Shown one piece after another: positions 22,972 to 31,744 of a stretch of 64,000 nucleotides of DNA. This DNA comes from Gloeobacter kilaueensis JS1. Lineage in GTDB: Bacteria; Cyanobacteriota; Cyanobacteriia; Gloeobacterales; Gloeobacteraceae. The translations under genes were made by a program, and so were the position numbers. The stretch lies in assembly GCF_000484535.1 (NCBI RefSeq), contig NC_022600.1, positions 2,914,001 through 2,978,000 on the forward strand, written 5' to 3'. Under the pieces are notes generated by a model. It was not told the origin of the DNA, ran no database searches, and saw nothing but the letters and a program-made list of their open reading frames with translations. How positions within the stretch are numbered: position 1 is the stretch's first letter; each line of letters begins with the position of its first letter.

Positions 22972-25437
22972 ATGTTTGAAAGATTTACCGAAAAAGCGAT
23001 CAAGGTCATCATGCTGGCCCAGGAAGAAGCCCGGCGCCTGGGCCACAACTTTGTGGGCACCGAGCAAATTCTGCTCGGGCTCATCGGTGAGGGTACGGGC
23101 GTCGCCGCCAAAGTGCTCAAGTCGATGGGCGTCAACCTCAAAGATGCCCGCATCGAGGTCGAGAAAATTATTGGCCGTGGCTCCGGGTTCGTGGCGGTCG
23201 AAATTCCATTTACACCCCGCGCCAAGCGCGTGCTCGAGCTTTCCTTAGAAGAAGCGAGACAGTTGGGGCACAACTACATTGGCACCGAGCATTTGCTCTT
23301 GGGCCTCATCCGCGAGGGTGAGGGGGTGGCCGCCCGCGTCCTCGAAAATCTTGGCGTCGATCTGACCAAAGTGCGCACCCAGGTCATCCGGATGCTGGGC
23401 GAAACTGCCGAAGTTTCCGCCGGTGGCAACCCTGGTCGTACCAAGACGCCGACCCTCGACGAATTTGGCTCCAACCTCACCCAGATGGCTTCCGAGGGCA
23501 AGCTCGATCCGGTAGTGGGCCGCGAAAAAGAGATCGAGCGGGTGATCCAGATTCTCGGTCGGCGCACCAAAAACAATCCCGTGCTCATCGGTGAACCCGG
23601 CGTGGGCAAGACGGCGATCGCCGAGGGTCTCGCCCAGCGCATCTCCAACAACGACGTGCCGGACATTCTCACCGAAAAGCGCGTCGTCACCCTCGACATC
23701 GGCCTGCTCGTTGCCGGTACCAAGTACCGGGGCGAATTCGAGGAGCGCCTCAAAAAGATCATGGACGAGATCCGCGCTGCCGGTAACGTCGTGCTCGTCA
23801 TCGACGAGGTTCACACGCTCATCGGTGCCGGTGCTGCCGAAGGGGCGATCGACGCCGCCAACATTCTCAAGCCTGCCCTCGCGCGCGGCGAACTGCAGTG
23901 CATCGGGGCCACTACCCTCGACGAATACCGCAAGCACATCGAGCGCGACGCCGCCCTCGAACGGCGCTTCCAGCCGGTGATGGTGGGCGAGCCGTCCGTA
24001 GACGAGACGATCGAGATTCTGCGGGGCCTGCGCGAGCGCTACGAGCAGCACCACAAGCTCAAGATCACCGACGAAGCGCTCATCGCCGCCGCTCAGCTCT
24101 CCGATCGCTACATCAGCGACCGCTACCTGCCCGACAAGGCGATCGACCTCATCGACGAGGCCGGTTCCCGCGTCCGGCTGCTGTCCTCCCAGTTGCCTCC
24201 GGCGGCCAAAGAACTCGACAAAGAGTTGCGCCAGATCCTCAAAGACAAGGACGACGCCGTGCGCGGCCAGGACTATGAGCGGGCGGGTGAGTTGCGCGAC
24301 AAAGAAATGGAAATCAAAGGCCAGATCCGCGCCATCGCCCAGGCCCGCAAGTCCGAGACCACCAGCGAGGAGTCGCCGATGGTCACCGAGGAAGACATCG
24401 CCTACATCGTCGCAAGCTGGACCGGTGTGCCCGTAAGCAAGCTCACCGAGTCTGAGACCGAAAAGCTCCTGCACATGGAGGACGTGCTCCACCAGCGGCT
24501 GATTGGTCAGGAAGAGGCGGTCAGGGCAATCTCCAGGGCGATCCGGCGCGCCCGCGTCGGCCTCAAAAACCCGAAGCGGCCCATCGCCAGCTTTATCTTC
24601 AGCGGCCCCACCGGTGTCGGTAAGACTGAATTGGCCAAGTCCCTCGCCACCTACTTCTTCGGCTCCGAGGACGCGATGATCCGCCTCGACATGTCCGAGT
24701 ACATGGAGCGGCACACGGTGAGCAAGCTCATCGGCTCGCCTCCTGGCTACGTCGGCTACAACGAGGGCGGCCAGCTCACCGAGGCAGTGCGGCGGCGTCC
24801 CTACACGGTGATCCTCTTCGATGAAATCGAAAAGGCCCACCCGGATGTCTTCAACGTGCTCCTGCAGATTCTCGAAGATGGCCGCCTCACCGACGCCAAG
24901 GGCCGCACGGTCGATTTCAAGAACACCTTGATGATCATGACCAGCAACGTCGGCTCCAAGGTCATCGAAAAGGGCGGCGGCGGCCTCGGCTTCAACACCA
25001 CCGGCTCCGAAGAAGAACAGCGCTACAACCGGATCAGCGAACTGGTCAAAGAAGAACTCAAGCAGTACTTCCGGCCAGAGTTCCTCAACCGCCTCGATGA
25101 GATCATCGTCTTCCATCCGCTCACCCGCGAGGAAGTCAAGCAGATCGCCGTGATCATGCTGCGCGAGGTGTTCGCTCGCCTCGAAGAGCAGAACATCAAG
25201 CTCGAGATCACCGACGCCTTCAACCAGAAGCTCATCGAAGAAGGCTACTCCGCCACCTACGGTGCCCGTCCCCTGCGCCGCGCCATCCAGCGCCTGCTCG
25301 AGGACCAGCTGGCCGAAGAGATCCTCTCAGGCCGCCTCAAAGAAGGCGACACCGTGCAGGTCGATGTCGATAGCGACGGCAAGCCGGCCTTTCTCGTCAA
25401 AGAAAGAACCCTGGCTACCGCCGAGGGCACGGTCTAG
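22972..25437 (+). CDS. clpC: Clp protease ATP-binding subunit ClpC
   Basis: An 821-residue Hsp100 unfoldase that feeds proteins to ClpP. The N-terminal double repeat ([26 protein letters not shown]... and [19 protein letters not shown]) binds adaptors. The first AAA module has [15 protein letters not shown] and [23 protein letters not shown] segment ([19 protein letters not shown]) marks ClpC rather than ClpA or ClpB. The second AAA module has [15 protein letters not shown] and a C-terminal domain ending soon after [26 protein letters not shown]. It starts at ATG 22972 and ends in a very strong terminator. The 288 bases before it hold no other gene. Confidence 0.98.
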   Translation: MFERFTEKAIKVIMLAQEEARRLGHNFVGTEQILLGLIGEGTGVAAKVLKSMGVNLKDARIEVEKIIGRGSGFVAVEIPFTPRAKRVLELSLEEARQLGHNYIGTEHLLLGLIREGEGVAARVLENLGVDLTKVRTQVIRMLGETAEVSAGGNPGRTKTPTLDEFGSNLTQMASEGKLDPVVGREKEIERVIQILGRRTKNNPVLIGEPGVGKTAIAEGLAQRISNNDVPDILTEKRVVTLDIGLLVAGTKYRGEFEERLKKIMDEIRAAGNVVLVIDEVHTLIGAGAAEGAIDAANILKPALARGELQCIGATTLDEYRKHIERDAALERRFQPVMVGEPSVDETIEILRGLRERYEQHHKLKITDEALIAAAQLSDRYISDRYLPDKAIDLIDEAGSRVRLLSSQLPPAAKELDKELRQILKDKDDAVRGQDYERAGELRDKEMEIKGQIRAIAQARKSETTSEESPMVTEEDIAYIVASWTGVPVSKLTESETEKLLHMEDVLHQRLIGQEEAVRAISRAIRRARVGLKNPKRPIASFIFSGPTGVGKTELAKSLATYFFGSEDAMIRLDMSEYMERHTVSKLIGSPPGYVGYNEGGQLTEAVRRRPYTVILFDEIEKAHPDVFNVLLQILEDGRLTDAKGRTVDFKNTLMIMTSNVGSKVIEKGGGGLGFNTTGSEEEQRYNRISELVKEELKQYFRPEFLNRLDEIIVFHPLTREEVKQIAVIMLREVFARLEEQNIKLEITDAFNQKLIEEGYSATYGARPLRRAIQRLLEDQLAEEILSGRLKEGDTVQVDVDSDGKPAFLVKERTLATAEGTV

Positions 25438-25453
25438 CGGCCACTCGTCAGCA

Positions 25454-25485
25454 AAAGCCCCCGGACCTCTCGGTCCGGGGGCTTT
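25454..25485 (+). terminator. Terminator after clpC
   Basis: Perfect 14-bp stem AAAGCCCCCGGACC / GGTCCGGGGGCTTT with loop TCTC. The short T run (three T) is partly within the stem. It likely serves the convergent gene at 25512 as well. Confidence 0.85.
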
Positions 25486-25511
25486 ATCGTGAGTTCATTT
25501 TTGGCCTCCGC

Positions 25512-25751
25512 CTAATCGCGGATAACGCGGCTACCGGCAAACAGCAGCACCGCACCGGCCAGGGCCAGCAGCACCCAGGACCAGACGCCGACTCCGAAAC
25601 CATCGAGGGACAGGCCCGCAAAACCAAGGGCGACGCCAAGACCGAACAGGCGGCCCGTCTTGCTGCAGGCAGGGAAGAGTTCACAGGCAGGATGCTCGAA
25701 CGCCCGTACCGCGCTGTCCTCGTAGAATTCTCTCGATAAAGGTGTGAGCAT
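25512..25751 (-). CDS. Small membrane protein of unknown function
   Basis: A 79-residue protein with an N-terminal cytoplasmic-looking part (MLTPLSREFYEDSAVRAFEHPACELFPACSKTG) containing two Cys, followed by two membrane helices (LFGLGVALGFAGLSLDGF and WSWVLLALAGAVLLFAG). ATG at 25751 is preceded by AAGGGGT seven bases upstream, which makes it the better start than the one at 25823. I do not recognise a family. It converges on clpC through a shared terminator. Confidence 0.65.
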   Translation of the reverse strand: MLTPLSREFYEDSAVRAFEHPACELFPACSKTGRLFGLGVALGFAGLSLDGFGVGVWSWVLLALAGAVLLFAGSRVIRD

Positions 25752-25953
25752 GTAGACCCCTTGCAATCGTCCGTACTCAACAGAGTAGTGTCCCAAGCCC
25801 CAGATCGGTACACCGAAGGGCAAAAAATTAATGAACGTTTACAGACATCTCCATGAGTGCTTCTTCAGTCAGTATTAATACCTATTTCGCTTGGGAGATA
25901 GGCAGCAGGGCAAAGACGGCGATCGAGGGGTGGCGGTGGCAGTTTGATCAGGA

Positions 25954-25962
25954 TGGTATACT
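25954..25962 (+). promoter_or_regulatory. Extended -10 promoter of the 38-residue membrane protein gene
   Basis: TGG followed by TATACT at 25957-25962 fits an extended -10 element. No good -35 is seen, as expected for this class. The GTG start lies 25 bases further on. Confidence 0.45.
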
Positions 25963-25986
25963 TTTCGTGATAGGCAGGAAGCGACG

Positions 25987-26103
25987 GTGAACTGGTTAAA
26001 TGTGGCGATGGCGATCGTTGCCGCCGGGATCGTGCTCGGGGGTCTGTGGATGGTTTTTGCCGGCGCAAAGGCGATGGGAGACGACGAACCGCGCCGCCGC
26101 TGA
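25987..26103 (+). CDS. Putative 38-residue single-pass membrane protein
   Basis: A short open frame starting GTG, with AGGAAG five bases upstream and an extended -10 promoter just before that. The product has one hydrophobic helix (AMAIVAAGIVLGGLWMVFAG) and a charged tail MGDDEPRRR. It ends three bases before the stop of the convergent DUF202 gene. Many small cyanobacterial photosynthetic subunits have this size and layout, but I do not recognise this one. Coding status is inferred from signals and hydropathy only. Confidence 0.5.
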   Translation: MNWLNVAMAIVAAGIVLGGLWMVFAGAKAMGDDEPRRR

Positions 26104-26105
26104 GG

Positions 26106-26567
26106 CTAGAGATCGGGGTGGGGGAGGAGCCTGCCCTTGCTTTCGGGCGCTGGATGTTCGCCCACGGTCGGAACCGAGGAGAAGATAAACGGCAGCAGCA
26201 GCACCCCCAGAACGATGAGCCCGAAGGTAAAGATCCAGGCCCACCGGCGGCCTGGCCGATAATCTCCAGCCTCGATCTGCAAAAAAGCGCGGTCATAGCG
26301 CCAGGTACCGATCAAAAGACAGCTGATCCCGGCTACCAGAAGCAACGCCCCCTCGGTCTGGGAGTTGAGCCAGCCCGGAACGGCGATCCGCCCCTCCCCC
26401 AGCATCAGGCCCAGGGAGCGCAAAAAAAGACCGAAGCGGGCGATCACAAAGCCAAAGCTAATCAGCGTGATCGACGTGCGCACCCAGGCGAGGAAGGTGC
26501 GCTCGTTGGCCTGGTGTTCGCGCTGACGGTCGATGCCTTTACTTACGGGCAGCTCAGGGGCGCTCAT
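26106..26567 (-). CDS. DUF202 family membrane protein
   Basis: A 153-residue integral membrane protein of the YidH/DUF202 family. The diagnostic opening is RQREHQANERTFLAWVRTSITLISFGFVIARFG, followed by two more helices (LLLVAGISCLLIGTWRYDRAF and WAWIFTFGLIVLGVLLLPFIF). No biochemical role is established for the family. It overlaps the last 14 bases of glgB and is probably translated from the same mRNA. Confidence 0.88.
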   Translation of the reverse strand: MSAPELPVSKGIDRQREHQANERTFLAWVRTSITLISFGFVIARFGLFLRSLGLMLGEGRIAVPGWLNSQTEGALLLVAGISCLLIGTWRYDRAFLQIEAGDYRPGRRWAWIFTFGLIVLGVLLLPFIFSSVPTVGEHPAPESKGRLLPHPDL

Positions 26568-28764
26568 TGGCCTCAGCCCGGCGTTTGAAGATAAGACAGC
26601 CCAGGGGGGGCAACCGCAGAGCGAGGGAGTAAGGCTGGCCCTGCACCGCCCAGTCCTCGCTCGCTATACCGCCCTGGTTGCCCTGGTTGCCGCCGCCGTA
26701 GAGGCTGGCGTCGCTGTTGAAGATCTCCTGCCAGAAACCGGCCTGGGGCACTCCGACCCGGTAGTGGGTGTGGTAGCTCGGCGTGAAGTTGCAGACGAAC
26801 AATAGCCGCTCGTCGGGGTCTTTGCCCTGGCGGACGAAGGAAAAGACGCTGTTGGTGTAGTCGTGGCAATCGATCCAGAAAAAGCCGCTGGGGCTGGTGT
26901 CCTCCTCGTAGAGGGCCGCCTCGCCGGTGTAGAGGTGGTTGAGGTCGCTGAAGAACCGCTGCATCTGCTGGTGCTGGGGGTAATCGAGCAGGTGCCAGTC
27001 GAGGGATTGCCAGACATTCCACTCGCGCCCCTGGGCAAATTCCATGCCCATGAAGATCGTCTTTTTGCCCGGATGCCCGTACATAAACGTGTAGAGGGCG
27101 CGCAGGTTGGCAAATTTTTGCCAGCTGTCGCCGGGCATCTTGCCGATCATCGAGCCTTTCATGTGTACGACCTCGTCGTGGGAGAGGGCGAGCACGAAGT
27201 TCTCGAAGAACGTATAGGTGATCGAGAAGGTGATGTCGTTGTGCTGGTAGCGCCGGAAGAACGGGTCGGTCTTGAAGTAGCGCAGCGTGTCGTGCATCCA
27301 GCCCATGTTCCACTTCAAGTTAAAACCCAGCCCGCCCAGGTAGGTAGGGCGGGAGACCAGGGGCCAGGCGGTCGATTCTTCGGCGATCGAGAGCGCACCG
27401 GGAAAATACTTGAAGATCAGTTCGTTGAGCTGGCGCAAAAAGCTGATCGCTTCGAGATTTTCTTGACCGCCGTAGTCATTGGCCACCCACTCGCCGTCCT
27501 TGCGCCCGTAGTTGAGGTAGAGCATCGAGGCCACCGCATCGACCCGGATGCCGTCGATGTGATAGCGCTCGAACCAGAACAGGGCGTTCGCTGTCAGGAA
27601 GTTGCGCACTTCGTTGCGCGAGTAGTTGAAGACGAGCGTCCCCCACTCCTTGTGTTCGCCCTTGCGCGGATCGGCGTGCTCGTAGAGGTGGGTGCCGTCG
27701 AAGAGGGCAAGGCCGTGGCCGTCCTTGGGAAAGTGGGCGGGAACCCAGTCGAGGATCACACCGATGCCCGCGCGATGGCAGCGATCGACGAAGGCCATGA
27801 ACTCGGTCGGTGTCCCGTAGCGGGAGGTAGGGGCGTAGTACCCCAGCACCTGGTAGCCCCAGCTGCCGTCGAAGGGATGTTCGGCGATGGGCAACAGTTC
27901 GATATGGGTAAAGCCCATCTGCTGGACGTAGGGAATGAGCCGCTCCGCCAGTTCGCCGTAGCTCAAAAAGCGGTTCTCCTCCTCGGGCACGCGCATCCAG
28001 GAGCCGAGGTGAACCTCGTAGATGGCAAGCGGTGCCCTGAGCGGGTCGGTGTGGGCGCGGCGGGTGAGCCAGTCCGCGTCGTGCCATTCGTAGCCGTCCA
28101 GGTCCGCTACTACCGAGCCACTTTTGGGCCGTACTTCCATCTGGAAGGCGTAGGGGTCAGACTTTTCGTAGATGTGGCCAAAGCCATTTTTGATCTCGAA
28201 CTTATAGACCGTTCCCACCGTCAGGCCGGGAATAAACAGATCCCAGATCCCCGAGTCGCCCAGCCGCCGCATCTGGTGAATGCGGCCATCCCAACGGTTA
28301 AAATCCCCCAGCAAACTGACGTTGCGGGCATTTGGTGCCCAGACCGCAAAATGAACGCCCGCCACACCGTCGTATTCGGCCCTGTGGGCTCCCAGCTTTT
28401 CGTAGATCCGGTTATGGTTGCCCTCAGAAAATAGATGAATATCCAGCTCGCTCAAGGCTGCTACCCGAAAGCGATAGGGATCGTCTATGATCCGCTCCTC
28501 TCCCCAGCTTTCGACAATCCGCAACCGATAAGCGCCCGGCGGCCCGGCAAGCACCGCCTCGAAGAGGTCAGGATGGACGGCATTTGCCATCGCCACCTCG
28601 CCCCCCTCAGATACAAGGCGGACCGAGTGTGCTCCCGGCTGAAAGGTGCGCACTACCCACTGCCCGTCGTTTACCAGTGCGTGCGGACCGAGGATCGCGA
28701 ACGGGTCGCTGTGCAAGTTCGCAGCGAGGGCTTCGATCGCCTGCCTTTCAAGAGTAGAATACAT
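26554..28764 (-). CDS. glgB: 1,4-alpha-glucan branching enzyme
   Basis: A 736-residue GH13 enzyme that introduces alpha-1,6 branches into glycogen. Residues 1-110 form the GlgB N-domain, then a CBM48 (DGVAGVHFAVWAPNARNVSLLGDFNRWDGR). The catalytic barrel has DWVPAHFPKDGHGLALFDGTHLYEH, GIRVDAVASMLYLNYG with the nucleophile Asp, AEESTAW with the acid Glu, and LSHDEVVH. ATG at 28764 starts the conserved domain; a TTG further upstream would add 14 residues. The upstream region was invaded by the TnpB element, so its promoter may have changed. Confidence 0.96.
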   Translation of the reverse strand: MYSTLERQAIEALAANLHSDPFAILGPHALVNDGQWVVRTFQPGAHSVRLVSEGGEVAMANAVHPDLFEAVLAGPPGAYRLRIVESWGEERIIDDPYRFRVAALSELDIHLFSEGNHNRIYEKLGAHRAEYDGVAGVHFAVWAPNARNVSLLGDFNRWDGRIHQMRRLGDSGIWDLFIPGLTVGTVYKFEIKNGFGHIYEKSDPYAFQMEVRPKSGSVVADLDGYEWHDADWLTRRAHTDPLRAPLAIYEVHLGSWMRVPEEENRFLSYGELAERLIPYVQQMGFTHIELLPIAEHPFDGSWGYQVLGYYAPTSRYGTPTEFMAFVDRCHRAGIGVILDWVPAHFPKDGHGLALFDGTHLYEHADPRKGEHKEWGTLVFNYSRNEVRNFLTANALFWFERYHIDGIRVDAVASMLYLNYGRKDGEWVANDYGGQENLEAISFLRQLNELIFKYFPGALSIAEESTAWPLVSRPTYLGGLGFNLKWNMGWMHDTLRYFKTDPFFRRYQHNDITFSITYTFFENFVLALSHDEVVHMKGSMIGKMPGDSWQKFANLRALYTFMYGHPGKKTIFMGMEFAQGREWNVWQSLDWHLLDYPQHQQMQRFFSDLNHLYTGEAALYEEDTSPSGFFWIDCHDYTNSVFSFVRQGKDPDERLLFVCNFTPSYHTHYRVGVPQAGFWQEIFNSDASLYGGGNQGNQGGIASEDWAVQGQPYSLALRLPPLGCLIFKRRAEANERP

Positions 28765-28891
28765 GCAAATTTGACCAGATTGAACTTGCCGGTTGCCACC
28801 GGACAACCGTTTCCCTTTAGCTATCTTTATCGTACCTTCCGAGAAACCCTATGCGTACAGATAGGAAAGGAGTCCCTCTTGGGACCATCCA

Positions 28892-28915
28892 CCCATTCGG
28901 GGGCAGGAGCAGGAG
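28892..28915 (+). repeat. Fragment of the palindromic repeat at the TnpB left end
   Basis: CCCATTCGGGGGCAGGAG followed by CAGGAG is nearly identical to part of the repeat copy at about 54326-54351 (one substitution, one G fewer). It may be a degenerate repeat copy into which the TnpB element inserted or which it carries. Confidence 0.4.
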
Positions 28916-28984
28916 TGTTCGGCGAGGGGGCTCGATGTTCTCTGAGCGAACTAACTTTACAGAATCTGTGCTAAAATGTAAAGT

Positions 28985-30196
28985 ATGGAACGTGCTTACA
29001 GGTACCGCTTTTACCCAACACCAGAGCAAGAGCAGCTTCTGCGTCGAACCCTTGGCTGTGTGCGCTTGGTCTTCAACAAAGCGCTCGCATTCAGAACCGA
29101 TGCCTGGTACCAGCGCAAAGAGAAAGTAGACTATCTGGCTACTTCTAGCTTGCTCACGACCTGGAAGCAACAGGAAGATCTGTTTTTTCTGAACGCGGTG
29201 AGCAGCGTTCCCCTTCAACAGTGTCTGAGGCACCTGCAAAAGGCGTTCAGCAATTTTTGGGCGGGGCGTGCCCGTTACCCCAACTTCAAGAAGAAACGCC
29301 ACGGCGGGGCAGCCGAATTCACCCGCTCGGCTTTCCGCTACAAAGACGGGCAACTGTTCCTTGCCAAGTGCGATGCGCCTTTGGCCATCGTCTGGAGCCG
29401 TCCCCTGCCTGAAGCGGTCCAACCCTCGACGGTGACGGTGAAACTGGATGCGGCGGGTCGTTGGCATGTGTCGCTTTTGGTAGACGACCAGACGGTTGAA
29501 CCCTTGGAGCCGAACCAGAAGGCTATTGGACTAGATGTGGGCATTACTGCCCTGGTGACTACCAGCACAGGTGAGAAAGTCACTAACCCAAGGCATTACG
29601 AGCATTACTACAAGCGGTTGCGCAAGGCGCAGAGGGATTTGGCTCGCAAGTCCTCTCGAGAACCAGGACAAAAGAGTAGTCGCAATCGCGAGAAAGCTCG
29701 TCGCAAGGTTGCTCGTATTCAAGCCAGGATTGCCGACAGCCGCAGAGACTTCCTGCACAAGCTCACTACCGCTATCGTCCGTGAAAATCAAACGGTCGTG
29801 GTGGAGGATTTGGCTGTGCGGAACATGGTGCGCAACCGCCATCTCGCCCACTCCATCTCGGATGCGGGATGGGGGGAGTTGGTGCGTCAGTTGGAGTACA
29901 AGTGCCAGTGGTACGGTCGGACGCTGGTGAAGGTGGACCGCTTTTTCCCGAGCAGCAAGCGCTGTTCGAGTTGCGGTTACATCTTGTCTGTAATGCCGCT
30001 GAGTGTCAGGGGGTGGATCTGTCCTGGGTGTGGGACAGTCCACGACCGGGACATCAACGCGGCGAAGAACTTGCTGGCCTGCGGGTTGGCAAGTGCTGCC
30101 GTGGGACACACGGTGGAAGCCTGTGGAGCGAACATAAGACCTGGAGGACATCGTGCTGAAGGGCAGTTGCATCGAAGCAGGAACTCCAAATCGTGA
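28985..30196 (+). CDS. tnpB: RNA-guided nuclease TnpB
   Basis: A 403-residue TnpB. The N-terminal wedge domain starts AYRYRFYPTPEQEQLLRRTLGCVRLVFNKAL. The RuvC residues are D184 (GLDVGITAL), E274 (VVVEDLAVRNM) and an Asp in HDRDINAAKN (354 or 356). The zinc finger is CSSC at 327-330 with CPGC at 346-349. Nothing is missing, so the nuclease should be active. In this family TnpB uses an RNA made from the element's right end to cut DNA at the site the element left. No tnpA is present. ATG at 28985 follows an AT-rich leader with TAAAATGTAAAGT. Confidence 0.95.
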   Translation: MERAYRYRFYPTPEQEQLLRRTLGCVRLVFNKALAFRTDAWYQRKEKVDYLATSSLLTTWKQQEDLFFLNAVSSVPLQQCLRHLQKAFSNFWAGRARYPNFKKKRHGGAAEFTRSAFRYKDGQLFLAKCDAPLAIVWSRPLPEAVQPSTVTVKLDAAGRWHVSLLVDDQTVEPLEPNQKAIGLDVGITALVTTSTGEKVTNPRHYEHYYKRLRKAQRDLARKSSREPGQKSSRNREKARRKVARIQARIADSRRDFLHKLTTAIVRENQTVVVEDLAVRNMVRNRHLAHSISDAGWGELVRQLEYKCQWYGRTLVKVDRFFPSSKRCSSCGYILSVMPLSVRGWICPGCGTVHDRDINAAKNLLACGLASAAVGHTVEACGANIRPGGHRAEGQLHRSRNSKS

Positions 30197-30240
30197 GGTT
30201 AGGAGTCCCCACCTTCAGCGAAGCGAGGTGGGGAGGATGT
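30090..30240 (+). ncRNA. Candidate omega RNA (reRNA) at the TnpB right end
   Basis: By analogy with characterised TnpB elements, the scaffold would overlap the 3' end of tnpB and end in the hairpin CCCCACCT...AGGTGGGG (30207-30233), the flanking DNA after about 30240 forming the guide. Boundaries are approximate and the claim is inference from family knowledge plus the hairpin. Confidence 0.45.
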
Positions 30241-31571
30241 CAATTAAGTACATCTTTAGTAAAAAGGGCAGGATTGTGGCCCGTCTGACGGACAAACACC
30301 CGCACCGCCTTGGCACCGTAGCTCGTGCTCCAGTGGTGCGGTGCGTAGACGAGCTGAAAGCCCGGCGGTATCTGGCCTGCGGCTAGAGCTGGAAAACGTT
30401 TCAGCAGCGGGTAGACCTGGCGATACCGGCGATCGGTGATCGCGGCGATATAGCTATTCTTGTCCGGCGGGTAGAAGCCCCCGCGAATGCGCTCGGGGGG
30501 CCAGTGGCTGTAAAAGGCAACCACGGGACTATCGGTGATGAGCAGCCGGGCGGGATCGACCCGGCGGGCCAACCATTCGCCCGCCAGTTCGGAGGGCCGG
30601 CCCAGCACGACCCAGCGCGGCCACAGTTGCAGGTAATCGAAGCTGAAGACCAGCAGGAGGGCTGCCGCAGCGAACGGGAGCACACTCAGTTTGCGGTGAG
30701 TCGGGCAGAGGGCGGCAAGCAGAGCTACGAGTACCAAGTAGTAGCGGCTGCTGCCCGTCAGCTCGCCCCCCGCTACCAGCGCACCCAGGACGACAAGGTA
30801 GCCCCCGGCCAGCAAAGCGAGTCCCGCTTGCTTTTTGGAATTTACCAGCACCCCCAGCGCTGCCAGGGCCAGGGGCAGGGCCAGGGGCCGGACGGAAAAA
30901 GCGGCCAGTTGAGCGAATTTTTGAGAGAGCCCTGGCAGTTGCTGCTGATCGACACTCGCCCAGAGCAGGGTCCGCTCCGATTCCTGGTGGGTGAGCCAGA
31001 GCCCAATCGCGAGGGCGACGACTGGCAACAGCGTCCAGAGATATTGCACCCTGGGGTGTTCCCGATATTGCCAGGCTTGCCAGCCAACCGCGAGCAGCAC
31101 CAGCGGCCAGCTTCCCCGGTCCGCAAGGGCGGCAAGGCTCCAGAAAAAGCTGCCGCAAAGCAAACGCTCCTTTTGCCAGGCCAGCGCCCCCGCCAGCACG
31201 AGCAGGGTGGAGAGCGGTTCGACGATGCTCAAACTGCCGTTCAAGACAGTGATCGGGTTGAACAGAAAAATTACCGCCGCCCCCAGACCGGCGTGGCGCA
31301 CAAGCAGAGCCGCGCTCCCCAGGGTCAGCAGGGCGCTGAGCGTTGCCAGGGCTCCGAGATTGTGCCAGCCAAAAGTGGCGAGCCAACCGGCAGCGAGCCA
31401 GTGGTAGAGCGGTAGCCAGCCGTTGCTGGTGCCGGTGAGCGGATCGAGAGCGACACCGGTGCGGGCGATCTGGGCGGCGATGAGCCAGTGGTGGTAGCTA
31501 TCTTCCCAGGCAATGCCCAGAGCCTGCCGCTGCAACTGCAGCCACAACCAGAAGGCAACAGCAACCCCCAA
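30240..31571 (-). CDS. Polytopic membrane protein, probable GT-C-type glycosyltransferase
   Basis: A protein of about 443 residues with roughly ten hydrophobic helices and a soluble C-terminal region. The first loop has WEDSYHHWLIAAQIARTG and NGWLPLYHWLAAGW, the layout of GT-C glycosyltransferases (dolichol- or undecaprenyl-phosphate-sugar dependent), where an acidic residue in the first loop is catalytic. Later SPVVAFYSHWPPERIRGG is also typical of this class. The chosen start is TTG at 31571, which has no good Shine-Dalgarno; no better start was found. The TnpB element ends exactly at its stop codon, so the last residues may have been altered by the insertion. Confidence 0.7.
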   Translation of the reverse strand: MGVAVAFWLWLQLQRQALGIAWEDSYHHWLIAAQIARTGVALDPLTGTSNGWLPLYHWLAAGWLATFGWHNLGALATLSALLTLGSAALLVRHAGLGAAVIFLFNPITVLNGSLSIVEPLSTLLVLAGALAWQKERLLCGSFFWSLAALADRGSWPLVLLAVGWQAWQYREHPRVQYLWTLLPVVALAIGLWLTHQESERTLLWASVDQQQLPGLSQKFAQLAAFSVRPLALPLALAALGVLVNSKKQAGLALLAGGYLVVLGALVAGGELTGSSRYYLVLVALLAALCPTHRKLSVLPFAAAALLLVFSFDYLQLWPRWVVLGRPSELAGEWLARRVDPARLLITDSPVVAFYSHWPPERIRGGFYPPDKNSYIAAITDRRYRQVYPLLKRFPALAAGQIPPGFQLVYAPHHWSTSYGAKAVRVFVRQTGHNPALFTKDVLN

Positions 31572-31744
31572 GGCTGCTGTTTGCAGCCAGAGACCGCCGC
31601 GCTGTTTGAAGATGTCCGTGTACTTGCTGGAACGGCAACCCCCCCAGTATCGCGCCCGGTGAGCAACGATTGGGCAGCCACTGGTCTGGTGAGCGGCGAC
31701 GCTTCGCGAGATGATACCAGAGTCTGAGTCTTGAACGACAGCCG

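Larger units (their letters stand above)
28869..30240 (+). mobile_element. Solo TnpB transposon (IS200/IS605 group, IS1341-like)
   Basis: TnpB gene with flanking ends but no TnpA, so it cannot move by itself. A left-end hairpin GTCCC-TCTT-GGGAC (28872-28885) and a right-end hairpin CCCCACCT...AGGTGGGG (30207-30233) are visible; both ends share GGAGTCCC. The right edge lies within a few bases of 30240, where the stop of the neighbouring minus-strand gene begins. The exact left edge is uncertain: the hairpin is the outermost signal I can read. Confidence 0.7.

Noticed and set aside
23245-25116. A 623-codon open frame antisense to clpC
   Set aside because: It mirrors clpC codon structure in a GC-rich genome, has no start signal and no recognisable domain.
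26863-28434. A 523-codon open frame antisense to glgB
   Set aside because: Same shadow effect; glgB is certain on the other strand.
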